Shown here piece by piece: positions 18,513 through 26,789 of a stretch of DNA of 41,526 bases; within the stretch, counting starts at the first letter, position 1, and each line of letters starts with the position of its first letter. Source of the DNA: Leptolyngbya iicbica LK (GTDB taxonomy: Bacteria > Cyanobacteriota > Cyanobacteriia > Phormidesmidales > Phormidesmidaceae); assembly GCF_004212215.1 (NCBI RefSeq), contig NZ_QVFV01000011.1, positions 1-41,526 on the forward strand, written 5' to 3'. The notes beneath the pieces were generated by a model that had not been told where the DNA came from, searched no databases, and was given only the letters and a program-made list of their open reading frames with translations. Both the position numbers and the translations under genes were made by a program.

Positions 18513-20126
18513 GTGTTAGAAACAGTCTGGAGCAATCATTTTGCGGCGATCGGCACAGTGCTGATGAGCCTTTTGACCGATGCGACCGATCTGGCCATTG
18601 AACGCAATCTCAAAGAGTTTTTGCCAGTACTGCTGGTGGCGCTCAGTGCGGCTAGCCTACCCCGCATTTTTCCCTTTTTGCGTCAGGTTCCCTACACGCT
18701 GCTGCTAGTGATTGTCGGCTTGGGGTTGGCGCTGGTCGAAGTGCGGCTAATCGACCTCTCGCCCGGCATGATTCTGCTAATTTTCTTGCCGCCGATTCTA
18801 TTCGAAGCCGCCTGGAAAATGCGGTGGCCCGATCTTCAGCGCGAGTTGCTGCCCAGCAGTCTGTTTGCCATTGGCAGCGTGCCCATCACCGTAGCGGGCG
18901 TGGGCTGGGCCTTGCACCAGTGGATGCAGGTTTCTTGGACGACAGCGCTGCTAACGGGGGCTTGCTTGGCTGCCACCGACTCCGCCTCAGTATTGGGCGT
19001 ATTTCGCGAGGTGGGGGCGGGCAAGCGGCTCACCACCTTGCTTGAAGGCGAGAGCTTGTTTAACGACGGGGCCGCAGTGGTGGCCTTTAGCGTGTTGCTA
19101 GAGCAGGCGGTCGATCCGCAACCGATTGATTTGTCCACGACGCTGCTGCAATTTGTGGTGGTCAGCGCCATCGGTCTCGGCGTTGGGGGTGTCATTGGCA
19201 CCATCGTGGCCCTGCTAACCCAGCGCTATGACTTGGCCTGGGTCGAGCAAACGTTGAGTTTGGTGACCGCCTATGGCGGCTACATTTTGGCCGAAGACTT
19301 GGGCGGCTCGGGTGTAATCGGCGTTGTCACCGCCGGACTCATCATCGGCAACCTGAGTCTGGTGCCGGGTGAGCAACCGCAAAAATGTAGCACCATGATC
19401 GAGTTTTGGGAATTCATCATTTTTTTGGTGAACTCCATTGTGTTTTTGCTGTTGGGCGATCAAATCTTATTTCCGTACTTTTTAGAGAATATCGATACAA
19501 GCTTGGTCGCGATCGCTGCGGTATTGGTCTCCCGTGGTGTCGCCATCTACGGTTTTAGCGCCATCAGTGGCTGGGTCACCCAAAATCCCATTCCCTGGGC
19601 TGAGCAAACTGTGCTGTGGTGGGTGGGGTTGCGTGGGTCGGTGGCGATCGCTTTAGCTTTGAGCATTCCTGATGGGGTTCCCGATCGCCAACAGATCATC
19701 TCCAATTCGTTTGGCGTTGTACTCTTTACCCTGCTCATTCAAGGACTCACGAGCAAGTTTTTGCTCGATCGCCTGAATCTACTCACCGACGAAAAGCTGT
19801 ATCAGCAATACTTAACTCTGGTGGCTCAACGAGATGCCCTGCAAAAAATTCTGACCTATTTACTAGATGGCGATCGCAAACCCGTCATCGCCGCCGATAA
19901 ATTTCAGCAAGAGTTGGCATTCGTTAAAACCACCTTGACTGAGACCCAAAATCAACTCGCTGCCATGCGGGAAGCTCATCCCTTATTGGAGGGATTGATT
20001 CTCCAGCAACACCAAGCTCAATTGGTTGCCATTGAAACTTTGACTTACACCAATTTTGTCCAGCAGGGTCTCTTAAAAGAGATTCCTCCCTCCGTGATAG
20101 AGCGTGCCATCAGCCATCCGAGCTAG
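18513..20126 (+). CDS. Na+/H+ antiporter, CPA1 family
   Basis: A 537-residue cation:proton antiporter. About twelve membrane segments occupy residues 35-430. Key motifs are the transport Asp in LAATDSASV and GESLFNDGAAVV, as in NhaP/NhaK-type CPA1 proteins. A polar, helical cytoplasmic tail of about 110 residues follows (KLYQQYLTLVAQRDAL...). It probably contributes to Na+ and pH homeostasis. The start shown is GTG; an ATG 17 codons in (18564) is an alternative. Confidence 0.92.
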   Translation: MLETVWSNHFAAIGTVLMSLLTDATDLAIERNLKEFLPVLLVALSAASLPRIFPFLRQVPYTLLLVIVGLGLALVEVRLIDLSPGMILLIFLPPILFEAAWKMRWPDLQRELLPSSLFAIGSVPITVAGVGWALHQWMQVSWTTALLTGACLAATDSASVLGVFREVGAGKRLTTLLEGESLFNDGAAVVAFSVLLEQAVDPQPIDLSTTLLQFVVVSAIGLGVGGVIGTIVALLTQRYDLAWVEQTLSLVTAYGGYILAEDLGGSGVIGVVTAGLIIGNLSLVPGEQPQKCSTMIEFWEFIIFLVNSIVFLLLGDQILFPYFLENIDTSLVAIAAVLVSRGVAIYGFSAISGWVTQNPIPWAEQTVLWWVGLRGSVAIALALSIPDGVPDRQQIISNSFGVVLFTLLIQGLTSKFLLDRLNLLTDEKLYQQYLTLVAQRDALQKILTYLLDGDRKPVIAADKFQQELAFVKTTLTETQNQLAAMREAHPLLEGLILQQHQAQLVAIETLTYTNFVQQGLLKEIPPSVIERAISHPS

Positions 20127-20486
20127 CTGATTCCTTAAAACGCTCCTCTCATCATAAATACAAGTCTTGACGGCTGGCTAAGACGATACATCATGGTTGT
20201 CTTAGCCGTGACATATTTGCTTGTCTTCGCGCGCTTTCCCCGGTGACTCTCGCCCTGGCAAAGGGGCAGCACATCCTTTCGGAACTAGCAGCGAAAGATT
20301 CCCCCATGGCAACCCCTTCTGATTAACTGATGTGCTGCCGACGCCTGATACTCAATGATGCGCAGCTGCTAGAAAGACAAGCAGCTGCTAAAGACGCCAG
20401 AGATCTACATTCTCCTCGCCAAGTGCCGCATCACGATCAGGCGTTAGGCATCAATTTGACCGGCTAAAACTTGATGAATCGCGTGA
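20127..20486. other. Intergenic region with two inverted repeats and a tandem repeat
   Basis: No gene is seen. GGCTAAGAC (20176-20184) pairs with GTCTTAGCC (20199-20207), probably the 3' hairpin of the antiporter transcript, though no T run follows. GGCAGCACATC (20265-20275) pairs perfectly with GATGTGCTGCC (20329-20339); inside it CTTTCG and CGAAAG (near 20277 and 20292) form a second hairpin, giving a branched structure. GCAGCTGCTA occurs at 20362-20371 and again at 20381-20390. Confidence 0.55.
20176..20207 (+). terminator. Hairpin after the antiporter gene
   Basis: A perfect 9-bp stem with a 14-base loop lies 50 bases past the antiporter stop. It lacks a T run, so it may stabilise the 3' end or need Rho rather than terminate by itself. 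Confidence 0.35.
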
Positions 20487-20831
20487 TTACGGAGCGACGG
20501 ACTCAACTGCGGTGTTGCAGATGGGCACCAAGGCCCCTTGAGGCGTTAACCCCAACAGCATGTCATCCCCCGGAGCGATCGCCCGTCCGGTGACCAAACA
20601 TCGTTCGGCCCGCTCTGCTGTAGCGGGAATCGTAGCTCGAATGTCTTGGCGTTTCAGGGTTCCTGTCGGTTTTCCCGATTGCTGCTCCACATAAGCCCAC
20701 AACACTTCCCGAATTAACGCTTGGTAGCCGCGATTACCCGCGATCGCCTTCAAGCTCTCTTTCAGCTCTTTTTCCAGGCGGATGCTGGTCACTTCCATAT
20801 CAGTTGTGGATGCACGGGAAAGGGTGGGCAT
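20487..20831 (-). CDS. Ribbon-helix-helix-like protein, possible DNA-binding
   Basis: A 114-residue protein. Residues 12-52 (MEVTSIRLEKELKESL, then YQALIREVLWAYVE) look like a ribbon-helix-helix domain: a short strand followed by two helices. The C-terminal half (residues 60-114) contains CLVTGRAIAPGDDMLLGL and one more cysteine; I do not recognise it. ATG at 20831 is used, with GGAGG 11 bases upstream; the frame is open to a TTG at 20924. No toxin partner is adjacent. It may regulate its own promoter (see the direct repeats upstream). Confidence 0.7.
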   Translation of the reverse strand: MPTLSRASTTDMEVTSIRLEKELKESLKAIAGNRGYQALIREVLWAYVEQQSGKPTGTLKRQDIRATIPATAERAERCLVTGRAIAPGDDMLLGLTPQGALVPICNTAVESVAP

Positions 20832-20897
20832 GGGTGAAGACACCTCCAAAGACTCAACACAATGTTCTGAACAACTACCCCATAGTCTAATTACTTT

Positions 20898-20916
20898 TGT
20901 ATTACGGGTGTAGTAT
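20898..20916. promoter_or_regulatory. Candidate operator: TGTAxTAx direct repeat, 11-base period
   Basis: TGTATTAC (20898-20905) and TGTAGTAT (20909-20916) repeat at an 11-base period, one helical turn, about 70 bases upstream of the ribbon-helix-helix-like gene. Such spacing suits RHH dimers binding side by side. Inference only. Confidence 0.3.
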
Positions 20917-21139
20917 TCCAGCAATAAAGTAACAGATTTCCGGCCTAATAATGCGAGCCCCGGTTACTTTGCTGCCCTTGGTTACCCAAGTTAACCCGAT
21001 GATCCGAGCATTCCAGTCAACCAGAAATTAGAGAGTTTGCGAAATTTCATTGACCGACTATTAATAATGACAACTTTTCAGGGCAAACAAGCCCTGAATC
21101 GCTTACTGCACCATGCTTTAACCGACTTAGATAGGAAGC
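20917..21139. other. Divergent gap with a perfect 8-bp hairpin
   Basis: No gene is seen between the RHH-like gene and the STAS promoter. TTCAGGGC (21077-21084) pairs with GCCCTGAA (21091-21098) around AAACAA. There is no T run on either side. It could be an operator for the STAS operon. Confidence 0.4.
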
Positions 21140-21168
21140 TTGCGGTTCCAAATGTCCTGTCATATACT
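21140..21168 (+). promoter_or_regulatory. Promoter for the STAS gene cluster
   Basis: TTGCGG at 21140-21145 and TATACT at 21163-21168 are separated by 17 bases, close to the sigma-70 consensus. The predicted transcript would begin near 21175, about 30 bases before the apparent STAS start. Confidence 0.65.
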
Positions 21169-21207
21169 TAGAGCTCAAATTCTGAGTGACGTACTGGGAG
21201 GTTTCCC

Positions 21208-21567
21208 ATCGCTGAACAGCTGACCCTGACCGTAAGTTTAAGAGGCACCAGAGAGGTTAGGGCTAATTGTCAAATTTTCCGCCTCACTGGACTCTTGGAC
21301 GCTTTCTCAGAACCGACGTTTCGGAAGGTGATGGGAAACTATGTGACCCAAGGTCCTAGCAACCTAATTCTGGACCTTTCTGGAATTGATTTTGTCGATA
21401 GTTCGGGCCTCGGAGCATTGGTGCAATTGGTAAAGAAGGCCAAAGACTCACAAGGGAGCTTGCAGTTAATTGCGAATCCTCGGGTTATGCAAACGGTTAA
21501 GCTAGTGCGTTTAGAAAAGTTTTTAGCAATTCAACCGTCGGTGGATGAAGCGATCGCGAATCTTTAG
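21208..21567 (+). CDS. STAS-domain anti-sigma factor antagonist
   Basis: A roughly 119-residue single STAS domain, as in SpoIIAA/RsbV-type proteins that bind and release anti-sigma switch kinases. The phosphorylatable serine lies in DFVDSSGLGALV. The first STAS strand (VRANCQIFRLTGLLDAF) is encoded upstream of the first ordinary start, a TTG at 21295, so that start would delete part of the fold. Upstream to the stop at 21187 there is no ATG, GTG or TTG in frame. GGGAGG sits six bases before an ATC at 21208; CTG codons at 21220 and 21226 are alternatives. I therefore place the start at ATC 21208. A good promoter precedes it, and Mini-III follows 50 bases on. Confidence 0.75.
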   Translation: MAEQLTLTVSLRGTREVRANCQIFRLTGLLDAFSEPTFRKVMGNYVTQGPSNLILDLSGIDFVDSSGLGALVQLVKKAKDSQGSLQLIANPRVMQTVKLVRLEKFLAIQPSVDEAIANL

Positions 21568-21617
21568 TTAGCGTTAGATCTGTGGGTGGCACTTTGGGCA
21601 GAGCTCAAGGAAACTTT

Positions 21618-22106
21618 ATGGCTCAAGATTCCCAAGATGTTCCGACCCCTAGGTTGCCGATGCCGCTGGAAGGCTTGCTGTGTCCGACTCAGGGTCTAGC
21701 TCAGTACTCAGAACAGCAGCTGCGATCGCTATCGCCCTTGGCGTTAGCCTATATAGGTGATGCAGTTTTTGAGTTATTCGTGCGGAGTCGGCTGCTCTGG
21801 CCCCCGCAGCAGGTACGCACGTTTCATCGGCAGGTCGTCAGTCATGTGCGTGCTGAGCAGCAGGCGCAATACCTAGAGTGCCTGCAACCTTACCTATCAG
21901 CGGCAGAAAAAGATATTTTGCGTCGGGCTCGCAATGCCGCATCTGGACGCAAAGTGCGAGCCAGCTTGCGCGACTATCGTCAGGCCACCGCCTTGGAAGC
22001 CTTGCTGGGCTATCTCTATCTCACTGATGCCCAACGGTTAATTGAGATCCTGTCTTATCTGCCGATTACCCCTGAAGTGATACCGGCAGAGGCAACGCAA
22101 CCTTGA
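21618..22106 (+). CDS. mrnC: Mini-ribonuclease 3 (23S rRNA maturation)
   Basis: A 162-residue RNase III-like protein with only the catalytic domain and no dsRNA-binding domain, the hallmark of Mini-[23 protein letters not shown] carries the catalytic acidic residues (Asp and Glu in GDAVFE), and EALLGYLYL the second conserved acidic site. In Bacillus the enzyme trims 23S rRNA ends. The ATG at 21618 with AAGGAAA before it is preferred over an upstream in-frame codon at 21582. The next gene is a 23S rRNA methylase, matching the mrnC-rlmB order known from Firmicutes. Confidence 0.92.
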   Translation: MAQDSQDVPTPRLPMPLEGLLCPTQGLAQYSEQQLRSLSPLALAYIGDAVFELFVRSRLLWPPQQVRTFHRQVVSHVRAEQQAQYLECLQPYLSAAEKDILRRARNAASGRKVRASLRDYRQATALEALLGYLYLTDAQRLIEILSYLPITPEVIPAEATQP

Positions 22107-22182
22107 ACTTTGGCCCTCAGTACAGCGCTATATCGGCGGCCAGCGTGCCCCTCTCTACTTGTTTTACTTGGATGTTGATGAT

Positions 22183-23190
22183 ATGAGCGATCGCCCAAAA
22201 CCTGTCAAAAAATCTACGGGCTCTGGCCCCTCGTCGAGTCGGCCGCAAAAGCGTAGCGGCGGCAAACGGTATAGCCAGGATCGCTTTTCGCGGAAACCTC
22301 GAGGTGATCGTCGGGCGGGCGGGGGCCGCAAAAGCGATCGCTCCCGCCCTGCAAAGCCCGTAAGGCGCGACCATTCCGAGCCCGTTGTCCAGGCCGAAGC
22401 CGAGAACGCGCAAGAATCGCCTGACATGATTTTTGGCCGCCACGCCATCCAGGCAGCCCTCGAAGGTGAGCGCACTCTCAACCGCCTGTGGATCAACGAT
22501 CGCTATCGGTTCGACGGCAGGTTTTTACCTCTGATTAATGAAGCGAAAGCCAACGGTGTCGTAATCGACGAAGTCGATCAGCGTCGCTTAAATCAGCTTG
22601 CGCAAGGCCAAAACCACCAGGGGATCATCGCCCAAGTCGCTCCTTATGACTATTGGGAACTCGATGCTCTAATCACCCATGCGAAACAAGCCACCACTCG
22701 TCCCGTATTGCTGGCTGCGGATAGCATCACTGATCCCCACAACCTGGGGGCCATTATTCGCACCGCTGAAGCCCTTGGCGCCCAGGGATTGATCATTCCC
22801 CAGCGGCGGGCAGCAGGTGTTACCTCAACAGTCGCAAAAGTGGCAACGGGAGCGATCGAGCACCTGCCCATCGCCCGAGTAGTCAATCTCCGTCAGGCGC
22901 TAGAGACGCTCAAAACTGAAAATTTCTGGATTTATGGTCTGGCCGCTGAAGCGAATCGTTCACTACACACAGTTGAATTTAGTGGTGCTACGGTACTCGT
23001 AGTAGGAGCCGAGGGGGACGGGCTTAGCTTACTGGTACAGCAAAGCTGTGACGAAGTCGTGGCTATTCCCTTAGCGGGTAAAACGGCAAGCCTCAATGCA
23101 TCGGTTGCGACCGGCATGGCCCTGTACGAGATTTATCGTCAACAGTGGACTGGGCGATTGAATCTAAATTCTTTGCAAAAAGCAAAGTAA
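22183..23190 (+). CDS. rlmB: 23S rRNA 2'-O-ribose methyltransferase, RlmB/TrmH (SPOUT) family
   Basis: A 335-residue SAM-dependent methylase. Residues 1-75 are a basic, Ser/Arg/Gly-rich, probably disordered RNA-binding tail. Then comes the substrate-binding domain ([10 protein letters not shown]...), and the SPOUT knot with motif 1 [17 protein letters not shown], motif 2 [11 protein letters not shown] and motif 3 [19 protein letters not shown]. RlmB methylates G2251 of 23S rRNA in E. coli; family members can act on other sites. The ATG at 22183 is used; a TTG eight codons earlier is possible. It follows mrnC by 76 bases. Confidence 0.92.
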   Translation: MSDRPKPVKKSTGSGPSSSRPQKRSGGKRYSQDRFSRKPRGDRRAGGGRKSDRSRPAKPVRRDHSEPVVQAEAENAQESPDMIFGRHAIQAALEGERTLNRLWINDRYRFDGRFLPLINEAKANGVVIDEVDQRRLNQLAQGQNHQGIIAQVAPYDYWELDALITHAKQATTRPVLLAADSITDPHNLGAIIRTAEALGAQGLIIPQRRAAGVTSTVAKVATGAIEHLPIARVVNLRQALETLKTENFWIYGLAAEANRSLHTVEFSGATVLVVGAEGDGLSLLVQQSCDEVVAIPLAGKTASLNASVATGMALYEIYRQQWTGRLNLNSLQKAK

Positions 23191-23270
23191 CAGAGTATAA
23201 ACATTCTGAATCGAAAAATAGCCGCTCTCTGATCGAGACTTGATAAGACAGCATCTGATGGGTATACATT

Positions 23271-23567
23271 ATGGCAAATCTGTTTAAGAAGCTTGTTGGA
23301 TTATTGACTGGTGCCGGGCAACAATGGTGGCTTGAAATCAAGACCGCCGAGCCAGCTTGCACTTATTACTTCGGGCCGTTCGAAATCGAGCAAGAAGCGC
23401 AGCTACAGCAACAAGGCTACATCGATGATCTTCAGCAAGAAGGGTCAAAGGTGCTGTCTGCTAAAGCTGTGGCTTTAGATGGGCCGCCTCAGCAACTCAC
23501 CGTTTACGAAGAGGGCATGGACGATCAAGCGCCTGGTCCGACCCCAGCCTTCAGTGGTCAATCATAA
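23271..23567 (+). CDS. DUF1816 domain protein
   Basis: A 98-residue cyanobacterial protein with the DUF1816 core: WWLEIKTAEPACTYYFGPF (residues 23-41), then EAQLQQQGYIDDLQQEG. The family is small and soluble; its role is not known to me. A strong terminator follows, so it ends this transcription unit. Confidence 0.88.
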   Translation: MANLFKKLVGLLTGAGQQWWLEIKTAEPACTYYFGPFEIEQEAQLQQQGYIDDLQQEGSKVLSAKAVALDGPPQQLTVYEEGMDDQAPGPTPAFSGQS

Positions 23568-23644
23568 AGATCCGACAGTCAAGTCAGCCCAACAACTTCA
23601 TGACTGCCGTCATTAATCAGTAATCAGTGTCATCATTTTCAACT

Positions 23645-23679
23645 AAAGCGAAGCAGAGCTAACTCTACTTCGCTTTTTT
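23645..23679 (+). terminator. Rho-independent terminator after the DUF1816 gene
   Basis: AAAGCGAAG pairs with CTTCGCTTT, extended by AGAG/CTCT-type pairs around a short loop, and is followed by a run of six T. It separates the STAS-rlmB cluster from the ndh cluster. Confidence 0.85.
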
Positions 23680-23773
23680 CGTGGGCTCTCCATCGGCGTG
23701 ATTTATGAGCCCTCTCTATAACCAAAGGCAGAACTTCCTATCAGCGGGGGGTGGTGGCGTTACGTCCGAACGA

Positions 23774-23779
23774 TATACT
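23774..23779 (+). promoter_or_regulatory. Candidate -10 element for ndhA
   Basis: TATACT lies about 50 bases before the ndhA ATG, after the preceding terminator. No good -35 is seen at the right distance. Confidence 0.3.
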
Positions 23780-23829
23780 GATCACTGTAACGAAATGCTT
23801 ACTAATCGCTGACGTATTGAGGCTTTCGC

Positions 23830-24948
23830 ATGAGCCAGGGAATTGATCTCCAAAGAAGTTTTGTCGAACTCTTGACCCAGTTTGGGGTGCCAGCGGGGGT
23901 GGCAAAAGCTATGTGGCTCCCCTTACCAATGACGCTAATCCTGATCGCGGCTACGGTCAGTATTTTTGTCACTGTGTGGCTAGAGCGAAAAATTTCTGCC
24001 GCTGCCCAGCAGCGTATCGGTCCAGAATTCGCAGGGCCGTTAGGTACTTTGCAGGCGGCGGCTGACGGCATCAAGCTTTTGTTTAAAGAAGACATCGTGC
24101 CCGCTAAGGCCGATACGATTCTATTTACTCTAGGTCCGGCGCTGGTGGTAATTCCAGTGTTTCTGTCTTATCTCATCGTCCCCTTTGGCCAAAACATGGT
24201 CATTACCGATATCGGGGTAGGCATCTTTTTATGGATTGCCTTGTCCAGCATTACGCCGATTGGTTTATTGATGTCGGGCTATTCCTCTAATAACAAGTAT
24301 TCATTGTTGGGGGGGTTGCGCGCTGCCGCTCAGTCCATCAGCTACGAAATTCCCCTGGCATTAGCAGTGCTCGCGATCGTGCTCATGTCAAATAGCCTGA
24401 GCACCATCGACATTGTTGAACAGCAATCCGGCTATGGCATCTTAGGTTGGAATGTTTGGCGTCAACCGGTTGGCTTTCTCATCTTCTGGATTGCTGCTCT
24501 GGCAGAGTGTGAGCGCTTGCCCTTTGACCTACCTGAGGCGGAAGAAGAACTGGTCGCCGGTTATCAGACTGAATATACCGGTATGAAGTTTGGCCTCTTC
24601 TACGTCGGGTCGTATGTCAACTTGGTGCTTTCCGCCCTGATTTTCTCTGTGCTCTATTTGGGCGGTTGGGAGTCACCCGTGTCGGTAGGCCTGCTATCAA
24701 GCCTCTTTGGCGTAAGTGAGACAACGCCTTGGTTACAGGTAATTACTGCGGCGATCGGCATTGTGATGACGGTAGTTAAAGCCTACTTGTTGGTCTTCTT
24801 AGCCGTACTGCTCCGGTGGACAGTCCCTCGTGTCCGCATTGACCAACTTTTGGATCTCGGCTGGAAGTTCTTGTTGCCAGTGGCTTTGGTCAATCTCCTG
24901 CTCACTGCTGCCTTAAAGATTACCTTCCCTGTTGCTTTTGGTGGTTAG
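23830..24948 (+). CDS. ndhA: NDH-1 subunit 1 (NdhA)
   Basis: A 372-residue membrane subunit of the cyanobacterial NAD(P)H/ferredoxin-plastoquinone oxidoreductase. It matches NuoH/ND1: [19 protein letters not shown] in the first loop, [11 protein letters not shown] next, and the quinone-site loop [20 protein letters not shown] near residues 220-240. Eight membrane helices are expected. First gene of the conserved ndhA-I-G-E order. Start ATG at 23830. Confidence 0.98.
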   Translation: MSQGIDLQRSFVELLTQFGVPAGVAKAMWLPLPMTLILIAATVSIFVTVWLERKISAAAQQRIGPEFAGPLGTLQAAADGIKLLFKEDIVPAKADTILFTLGPALVVIPVFLSYLIVPFGQNMVITDIGVGIFLWIALSSITPIGLLMSGYSSNNKYSLLGGLRAAAQSISYEIPLALAVLAIVLMSNSLSTIDIVEQQSGYGILGWNVWRQPVGFLIFWIAALAECERLPFDLPEAEEELVAGYQTEYTGMKFGLFYVGSYVNLVLSALIFSVLYLGGWESPVSVGLLSSLFGVSETTPWLQVITAAIGIVMTVVKAYLLVFLAVLLRWTVPRVRIDQLLDLGWKFLLPVALVNLLLTAALKITFPVAFGG

Positions 24949-25004
24949 CCAGCGATCGCTCAGCCAACCCTTCATTTGTCGTTATTAACCCAGCACCCAA
25001 CACC

Positions 25005-25610
25005 ATGTTGAACTTTCTCAAACAAGTCGGCGATTACGCTAAAGAAAGCGTCCAGGCGGCAAAATACATTGGTCAAGGGCTGTCCGTTACCTTTGACCAC
25101 ATGCGGCGACGGCCTGTCACCGTCCAGTATCCCTACGAAAAAATCATTCCTTCGGAGCGCTATCGGGGCCGCATTCACTTTGAATTTGACAAATGTATCT
25201 CTTGTGAAGTGTGCGTCCGGGTTTGTCCGATCAATCTCCCAGTCGTGGATTGGGAGTTTGATAAGGCGAGTAAGAAGAAGACCCTCAACCACTACAGTAT
25301 TGATTTTGGCGTCTGTATCTTCTGTGGCAACTGCGTAGAGTATTGCCCGACCAACTGCCTCTCAATGACCGAAGAGTATGAGATGGCTGCCTACGATCGC
25401 CATGAGTTGAATTACGACAACGTGGCAATGGGGCGGCTACCGTACAAGGTCACTCAAGACCCCATGGTGACCCCACTGCGCGAGTATGGTTATTTGCCCA
25501 AGGGGGTTACTGATCCCCATGATTTACCAGCCGGGTCACGGCGGGCAGGCAAGCTGCCCCAAGAGATTCTCGAAGAAGCTGAATCAGCGGCCAGTGGCGC
25601 TGATAACTAA
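25005..25610 (+). CDS. ndhI: NDH-1 subunit I (NdhI), 2x[4Fe-4S]
   Basis: A 201-residue peripheral-arm subunit that passes electrons from ferredoxin towards plastoquinone. Two clusters are bound by Cys64, 67, 70, 74 and by Cys104, 107, 110, 114 in [12 protein letters not shown] and [12 protein letters not shown]. The N-terminal amphipathic helix and the conserved [16 protein letters not shown] segment are typical. It follows ndhA by 56 bases. Confidence 0.98.
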   Translation: MLNFLKQVGDYAKESVQAAKYIGQGLSVTFDHMRRRPVTVQYPYEKIIPSERYRGRIHFEFDKCISCEVCVRVCPINLPVVDWEFDKASKKKTLNHYSIDFGVCIFCGNCVEYCPTNCLSMTEEYEMAAYDRHELNYDNVAMGRLPYKVTQDPMVTPLREYGYLPKGVTDPHDLPAGSRRAGKLPQEILEEAESAASGADN

Positions 25611-25674
25611 GTTCCTGCTCCCTTCCATGATTGGTGAGGGATGATTTAGATGCCGTTCATTTGGAGTCACGACC

Positions 25675-26295
25675 GTGACACTTGCTGAAGGAGTTCAACT
25701 CGTACTGTTTGGCCTATTGGCCGCCCTGGTGATTGGTACAGCCCTGGGGGTTGTCCTGTTATCCAACATTGTCTACTCCGCCTTTTTGTTAGGGGGCGTA
25801 TTCCTCAGTATTTCGGGGCTCTACGTTTTATTGAATGCGGGCTTTGTGGCCGCCGCTCAAGTGCTGATTTACGTTGGAGCGGTCAACGTTTTGATCCTGT
25901 TTGGGATCATGCTGGTGAATAAGAATCAACCGTTTACGCCCGTGCGACGCGGCTGGATTCGACTCATCGCTACGGGGGGCGTGTGCTTCGGTCTGTTTAC
26001 GCTGTTGTCAACCATGATCTTGGGCACTCCCTGGCAGATTTCAACCGATACGCCTGTCGGCGATGGTGCCACAGTACTGATCGGACTACACTTTTTCTCT
26101 GACTTTCTGTTGCCCTTTGAATTAGCCTCAGTGCTCTTGCTGATGGCACTAGTAGGGGCCATCATTCTGGCCCGTCGGGAATTCGTTCCTGATGAGCCGA
26201 CGACAGACACTATCGCAGAAGCCCTAAAGCTACCTGAGCGACCCCGTGAGCTGGTGCCAGCCGGGCGCGAAGGCAGCGAGTCGCCAGAAGGCTGA
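25675..26295 (+). CDS. ndhG: NDH-1 subunit 6 (NdhG)
   Basis: A 206-residue NuoJ/ND6-type membrane subunit with five hydrophobic segments. The pi-bulge helix region QVLIYVGAVNVLILFGIML near residues 62-80 is diagnostic. The C-terminal tail is hydrophilic. Start is GTG at 25675, 64 bases after ndhI. Confidence 0.96.
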   Translation: MTLAEGVQLVLFGLLAALVIGTALGVVLLSNIVYSAFLLGGVFLSISGLYVLLNAGFVAAAQVLIYVGAVNVLILFGIMLVNKNQPFTPVRRGWIRLIATGGVCFGLFTLLSTMILGTPWQISTDTPVGDGATVLIGLHFFSDFLLPFELASVLLLMALVGAIILARREFVPDEPTTDTIAEALKLPERPRELVPAGREGSESPEG

Positions 26296-26407
26296 TTTTC
26301 TTCACCTGTTTGACTGGGTAGGATAATCGACTCGGGGCCTAGCCGTTGCCTTTAGTTAGTGTTTACAGAAAGATTGCTCACCGTTTGGAAAAGGATAGCC
26401 TCAAACC

Positions 26408-26716
26408 ATGATTCCTTTGGAGTTTTATTTGTTGCTGGCAGCTGCGCTGTTTTGCATCGGTATCTATGGCTTGGTGACGAGCCGTAATGTTATTCGAGTC
26501 TTGATGTCGATTGAGCTGTTGTTGAATGCAGTCAACATCAACCTGATGGCGTTTTCTAACTATCTCGATCCAGCGACCGCAACGGGACAGGTCTTTACTG
26601 TTTTTGTCATCTCGATCGCAGCCGCAGAGGCGGCGGTTGGTCTAGCCATTGTGCTAGCCATTTATCGCAATCGCGACACGGTGGATATGGAAGCCTTTAA
26701 CCTGCTGAAGTGGTAA
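26408..26716 (+). CDS. ndhE: NDH-1 subunit 4L (NdhE)
   Basis: A 102-residue NuoK/ND4L subunit with three membrane helices and the two conserved membrane glutamates (in [11 protein letters not shown] and [10 protein letters not shown]) that take part in proton transfer. It ends the ndhA-I-G-E order. The 112-base gap before it is larger than others in the cluster. Confidence 0.97.
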   Translation: MIPLEFYLLLAAALFCIGIYGLVTSRNVIRVLMSIELLLNAVNINLMAFSNYLDPATATGQVFTVFVISIAAAEAAVGLAIVLAIYRNRDTVDMEAFNLLKW

Positions 26717-26789
26717 GACCCCTGGAACGTGCAAACGGGAGCGACATCCTTAAAATGAGGAAGAACTCATTAGGAGCGATCGCTCGGTT

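Noticed and set aside
20265-20339. Known riboswitch (cobalamin, glycine or TPP type)
   Set aside because: The characteristic conserved boxes of these classes are not visible and no suitable target gene follows in sense orientation.
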